NCBI GenBank assembly: GCA_964463485.1
Contig: CAYXDO010000006.1
Location: 1 to 64,000, forward strand
Reading direction: 5' to 3'
Origin: CAYXDO01 sp964463485
Lineage (GTDB): Bacteria > Myxococcota > Kuafuiibacteriia > Kuafuiibacteriales > Kuafuiibacteriaceae
Length of the DNA stretch: 64,000 nt
Shown: positions 60,707-64,000 of the stretch, in pieces
Layout: each line of letters starts with the position of its first letter
How positions within the stretch are numbered: the stretch's first letter is position 1
Notes under the pieces: model-generated
Databases searched by the model: none
What the model saw: the letters and a program-made list of their open reading frames with translations, nothing else
Told to the model about the DNA's origin: nothing
Position numbers and translations under genes: made by a program

Positions 60707-61077
60707 GGATGAACCTGAAACTCACCGTTCACGAACGAACCGCGCTCTCGCCTTCCGTCGAGGACGCGGACGAGTTTTCCCGGATTCTTTGGATCGGCGT
60801 GAAACAGGGGAACTCCTTTGGCAGTCCGGATTCTTACGCCCGGCTTGAGTATTCTTTCCTTGACTCTCTCGAGCGCCGATCGGCCAGCGGCTATGTTCCT
60901 CTTCACTTCCTCTGGACCAGGAGCCTCGGCCTCGACTACAACGGAGCCGAACTTGAGATTTGTAGACTTCTTTGGCGCCTTCGAACGCCGAGTCGACGCT
61001 TGCCGGGCGGGCTTGGATTTGACGATGACCATCCGAGCTGCAGCCGTGCGCTGGGTCCGTTTCGACCTCGCTACCAT
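60703..61077 (-). CDS. Antitoxin-like partner of the zeta-like gene
   Basis: The product is 124 residues. The N-terminus is Lys/Arg-rich, the middle has EEVKRNIAAGRSALERVKERI, and the C-terminus has GVRIRTAKGVPLFHADPKNP and ERGSFVNGEFQV, resembling small antitoxins found upstream of zeta-like kinases. Its stop overlaps the next start (GTGA). The Met at residue 16 is an alternative start. Confidence 0.7.
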   Translation of the reverse strand: MVARSKRTQRTAAARMVIVKSKPARQASTRRSKAPKKSTNLKFGSVVVEAEAPGPEEVKRNIAAGRSALERVKERILKPGVRIRTAKGVPLFHADPKNPGKLVRVLDGRRERGSFVNGEFQVHP

Positions 61078-61250
61078 AGGTCATCTAACCAGATCCTCCT
61101 GCTGTCCTCAAGTGAAGCCGAGGTCTGACTGATCGGGGCCCTTTCAAGCGACTCAACGTCGGCGTAGGACCGGTGGCGTCGTCGAAGGCGGCTGTCGCGT
61201 GAAGCTTCTGCGGTGAGCAATTCTACGAGTCAGGGGGGCCCACGCGGTTC

Positions 61251-64000
61251 TCAGCGTCGAGCGAGGATTCGGCCACGGCGCCTGCGGAAGCCCAGCGCTG
61301 CCGCCAGGAGCACCGGCAAGAGAAGCGGGCTCTGGGACGAGGGGGCGGTCGTGGTGCAACCGCAACCCGACTCTTCCCGGCGATCGGGCGGGTTGGTTCC
61401 CGGGTCGGCGGCCGCGCGGACCGTGATTTGCACGAAGTCTTCGTCGACTGCTCCCTTGTCGTCGGTCACGGAGAGCTTGACGACGAAGGAGCCTGCGGTC
61501 GCGTAGGTGTGTTGGACGGTGACGGTCTCTGCCATCGACCCATCTCCGAGATCCCAGTGATAGGTCACGATGGTGCCGTCGGTGTCTTTGGAGTCGGCTC
61601 CATTCAGGAAGGTCGGATCGCCGAGCGTGACTACTTGGTCCTGGCCGGCCTGAGCGTCGGGGGGCACATTCTGGGGCTGCTCGTCGCTCGTGACGACCAC
61701 CACCGTGGTGGCCTGGCCGATCGCGCCGTCGTCGTCGGTCACGCTCAGCCTCACCGTGTACGTGCCTGCCTGCGCGTAGGTGTGAGAGACCATGGCGCCC
61801 GTACCCTGCCCCGAGTCGCCGAAATCCCAAGCATAGGTGGCGATCGTCCCATCCGGGTCGGCGGAGCCAGACCCGTCGAGGTTCACGGCGACGCCGACCT
61901 TGACGGAGTAGGGACCGCCTGGGTTAGCGGTCGGTGCGACATTGCCTTCGATCGTGATGGTCACGATGGCGACGTCTTCGTCGGTGGCGCCCTGGTCGTC
62001 CGTCACCACCAGTCGGGCCAAATAGTTGCCGGCCGCTTCGTACGTGTGAGTTGCCACCGCGCCCGTCGCGGAGTCTCCGTCGCCGAACTCCCACGCGTAG
62101 GACGCGATCGTTCCGTCTGCGTCGGTCGAGGCGCTGCCGTCGAAGGTGACTTGCGTATCGACGCGCGCGTTGTACGGTCCGCCCGACCTCGCCGCCGGCG
62201 GAGCATTCCCGCTCGCCGTCACGGTGACGAGGGCGACGTCATCGTCGGTCGCGCCGCCATCGTCGGTGACGGTGAGCCTCGCGAGATAGCTGCCCGCGGC
62301 CGCATAAGTATGGGTAGGGCTGGCGCCCGTTCCGGTAGCTCCGTCACCAAAATCCCACGCAAAGCTCGCGATGGTTCCGTCAGCGTCGCTCGACGCGGAC
62401 CCGTCAAAGGTCACCGGAGCGCCTGCGCTCGCCGAGTACGATCCGCCCGCGCTCGCGCTGGGCGGGAGATTTCCACCGCCGCCAATCACCACGGCCGCGA
62501 TGTCGGTGTCGGTCGCGCCGCCGTTGTCGGTGACGGTGAGTGTCACCATGTACACGCCGGCTGCGATCCAGGCGTGAGTCACGACTCGACCGGACCCGAT
62601 CGGGGCGCCGTCGCCGAAGTCCCAGGAGTATCCGACGACCGTTCCGTCCGCGTCGGTCGACGCTCCGCCGTCGAGCGTGACCACCTCCGCGATTCCGGCA
62701 GCCTGGTCGGGGCCGGCCGACGCAACGGGGTCTAGGTTGGTCGTCACGATCACGGTGAGTGAATCCGTTCCCGTCGCGCCCTCGACGTCCGTCACCGTCA
62801 AAGTCACCGTGTACGTGCCGACGCTCGGGTAGGCGTGAGTCGCGTTCGCGTCCGATGAGGTCTGACCGTCTCCGAAATCCCAGGCGTAGGACACGATCGT
62901 CCCGTCTGGGTCCCGCGAGGCCCTCGCGTCGAAGTTGACCGTATCCGAAGGGTGCACCGCGACGTCGGGTCCGGCGACGGCGAACGGCGGGATATTCTCG
63001 TGCCATTCGAAAGCGCCGAGGTCGACCACCGCGGTCCCGTCGACGTCGCCGTCATATGGCCGCACAGTGCCATCCGCGTCGGACGTCGGGGCACCCAGCG
63101 GGTTGCCGACGTCGATGGCGGGTGAGCTCGGCGCGAGCCTGTAGTTGAAGGCGATCGGTCGGTACTCATACCCGCTGATGTCGAACCCCTGCGACGAGAC
63201 CGAGCCGTCGGTCGTATAGGTCGCTCGGATCGTCTCTCCGTTCACTTCCACGGACGGACCGGAGAAGCTCCCGGACAGAGTCTGGACGTTGTTTCCGCTG
63301 GCGTCATAAATCCGCAGATAGTCACAGCAGGCCTCGGTATTCAGGAAGGGGACGACGATGCGGATGCGGGCCGCGCCCGGCTGCGTGAACGTCCAGGACT
63401 GATTTACGTTGTTTCCAGTATTCCGGAGACTCGCGGGCTGGGCGACGAAGACCCACTCCGCGCCGCCGTACGGAGCAACGTACAGCGGGTTGACCGAGAT
63501 CGCGCCCACGCCCGCGGCGAGGCCTACGTAATTGGACGCGTTGTTCCAGACGTCGTTGTGGTCGAGGGAGGGTTGTGCAGGCGGGTTTGCTTCGATCCCG
63601 ACGCCCTGACCGGTCACGAGGTTGTTGCGCACGACGAACGAGGCCGGCGCGCTCACGCCGGAGATCGACATCCCACCACCTCCGGACGGAGGGTTCGCGA
63701 AGGGGTCGGGCATGTTGCGATCGACCGTGTTGTTGATGATGTCGAACGTGCTCGCGCCAGACTGGGTCAGTTTGAGGGCGCGGTCCCGGTTCGCCACGAA
63801 CAGAGAGTTGCGCAGCGCCAGTGACGAGCCCGACTGAGCCTCGATGCCAACGTCGTTGACGAGGAAGGTCGTGCTCCGCACGTCGCCCCTGGTTCCCGTC
63901 CGCAAGACGACGCCGAAGACCGTCGACTCGAAGCGAGAGTCACCGATCGTGAGTTGCTCGTTGTTTTGGGTTCCAACGAAATCCACGGCGTTGCCCGAGA
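61251..64000 (-). CDS. PKD-repeat surface protein with MYXO-CTERM tail (5' end beyond window)
   Basis: At least 911 residues are visible and the reading frame runs off the right edge. The N-terminal part shown is a right-handed beta-helix-like segment (IINNTVDRNMPDPF, FVVRNNLVTGQGVGIEANPP). A CUB-like domain (CCDYLRIYDASGN) follows, then six PKD repeats with the DGTIxSYAWDFGDG signature. The C-terminus is SGCGCTTTAPSSQSP, a hydrophobic stretch and FRRRRG, a MYXO-CTERM tail that is cleaved and anchored by a myxosortase-type enzyme. It is a cell-surface or matrix protein. Confidence 0.88.
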   Translation of the reverse strand, partial: SGNAVDFVGTQNNEQLTIGDSRFESTVFGVVLRTGTRGDVRSTTFLVNDVGIEAQSGSSLALRNSLFVANRDRALKLTQSGASTFDIINNTVDRNMPDPFANPPSGGGGMSISGVSAPASFVVRNNLVTGQGVGIEANPPAQPSLDHNDVWNNASNYVGLAAGVGAISVNPLYVAPYGGAEWVFVAQPASLRNTGNNVNQSWTFTQPGAARIRIVVPFLNTEACCDYLRIYDASGNNVQTLSGSFSGPSVEVNGETIRATYTTDGSVSSQGFDISGYEYRPIAFNYRLAPSSPAIDVGNPLGAPTSDADGTVRPYDGDVDGTAVVDLGAFEWHENIPPFAVAGPDVAVHPSDTVNFDARASRDPDGTIVSYAWDFGDGQTSSDANATHAYPSVGTYTVTLTVTDVEGATGTDSLTVIVTTNLDPVASAGPDQAAGIAEVVTLDGGASTDADGTVVGYSWDFGDGAPIGSGRVVTHAWIAAGVYMVTLTVTDNGGATDTDIAAVVIGGGGNLPPSASAGGSYSASAGAPVTFDGSASSDADGTIASFAWDFGDGATGTGASPTHTYAAAGSYLARLTVTDDGGATDDDVALVTVTASGNAPPAARSGGPYNARVDTQVTFDGSASTDADGTIASYAWEFGDGDSATGAVATHTYEAAGNYLARLVVTDDQGATDEDVAIVTITIEGNVAPTANPGGPYSVKVGVAVNLDGSGSADPDGTIATYAWDFGDSGQGTGAMVSHTYAQAGTYTVRLSVTDDDGAIGQATTVVVVTSDEQPQNVPPDAQAGQDQVVTLGDPTFLNGADSKDTDGTIVTYHWDLGDGSMAETVTVQHTYATAGSFVVKLSVTDDKGAVDEDFVQITVRAAADPGTNPPDRREESGCGCTTTAPSSQSPLLLPVLLAAALGFRRRRGRILARR

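Overview
The window is GC-rich, gene-dense chromosomal DNA from a myxobacterium-like organism (Myxococcota, probably Polyangia). The evidence is a MYXO-CTERM-type C-terminal sorting tail on a PKD-repeat surface protein, Ser/Thr kinases (one fused to a formylglycine-generating-enzyme fold), an FHA-sigma54 activator, MopE-like metal-binding repeats, many lipoproteins and very long low-complexity proteins. No rRNA, tRNA or CRISPR array was seen.

Layout. 1-5 kb: a nucleotidyltransferase pair, then a translationally coupled SNF2 helicase and zinc-ribbon partner. 4.5-6.8 kb: a scar region with 8-bp tandem repeats, an Rhs remnant and a decayed IS transposase. 6.8-13.8 kb: a kinase-FGE protein, a giant Ala/Glu coiled-coil protein and a secreted caspase-like protein with an EF-hand. 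13.9-23 kb: mostly housekeeping and metabolic genes (GNAT, acyl-CoA dehydrogenase, truA, coaBC, PaaZ/BoxD-type aldehyde dehydrogenase, fdxA, two methyltransferases, a LapG-like protease). 23-26.9 kb: a minus-strand cluster of two near-identical cationic small proteins, an FHA-sigma54 activator and a Ser/Thr kinase, headed by a good sigma54-type promoter. 27-28 kb: a VapBC module and large inverted hexamer repeats. 28-33 kb: two lipoproteins of one loose family and a Uma2 nuclease-like gene. 33.6-44.7 kb: an alpha-2-macroglobulin-like protein, FHA-GGDEF, an outer-membrane barrel, cupin, M28 peptidase, DUF3105 and a coiled-coil membrane protein. 44.9-52.6 kb: a six-gene multiheme cytochrome/porin operon. 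52.7-57 kb: a B12-radical SAM enzyme, a membrane protein and a third lipoprotein. 57-61 kb: an accessory island (decayed VapB, a TIGR04255-type three-gene cassette, VapBC, a zeta-toxin-like module). 61-64 kb: a PKD/MYXO-CTERM protein running off the window.

Two systems stand out. The first is the multiheme operon. It has six genes with all five junctions overlapping by 4 nt and 23 CXXCH motifs. It looks like an outer-membrane electron conduit (decaheme lipoprotein plus MtrB-like barrel) with an octaheme lipoprotein, a diheme, a monoheme and a MopE-like protein carrying one CXXCH. The second is the peptide-activator-kinase cluster, in which two Lys-rich small proteins appear to be driven from a sigma54 promoter next to their own FHA-domain activator and a kinase that could provide phosphothreonine signals. 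The 57-61 kb three-gene cassette between toxin-antitoxin modules is a third candidate for an uncharacterised (perhaps defensive) system.
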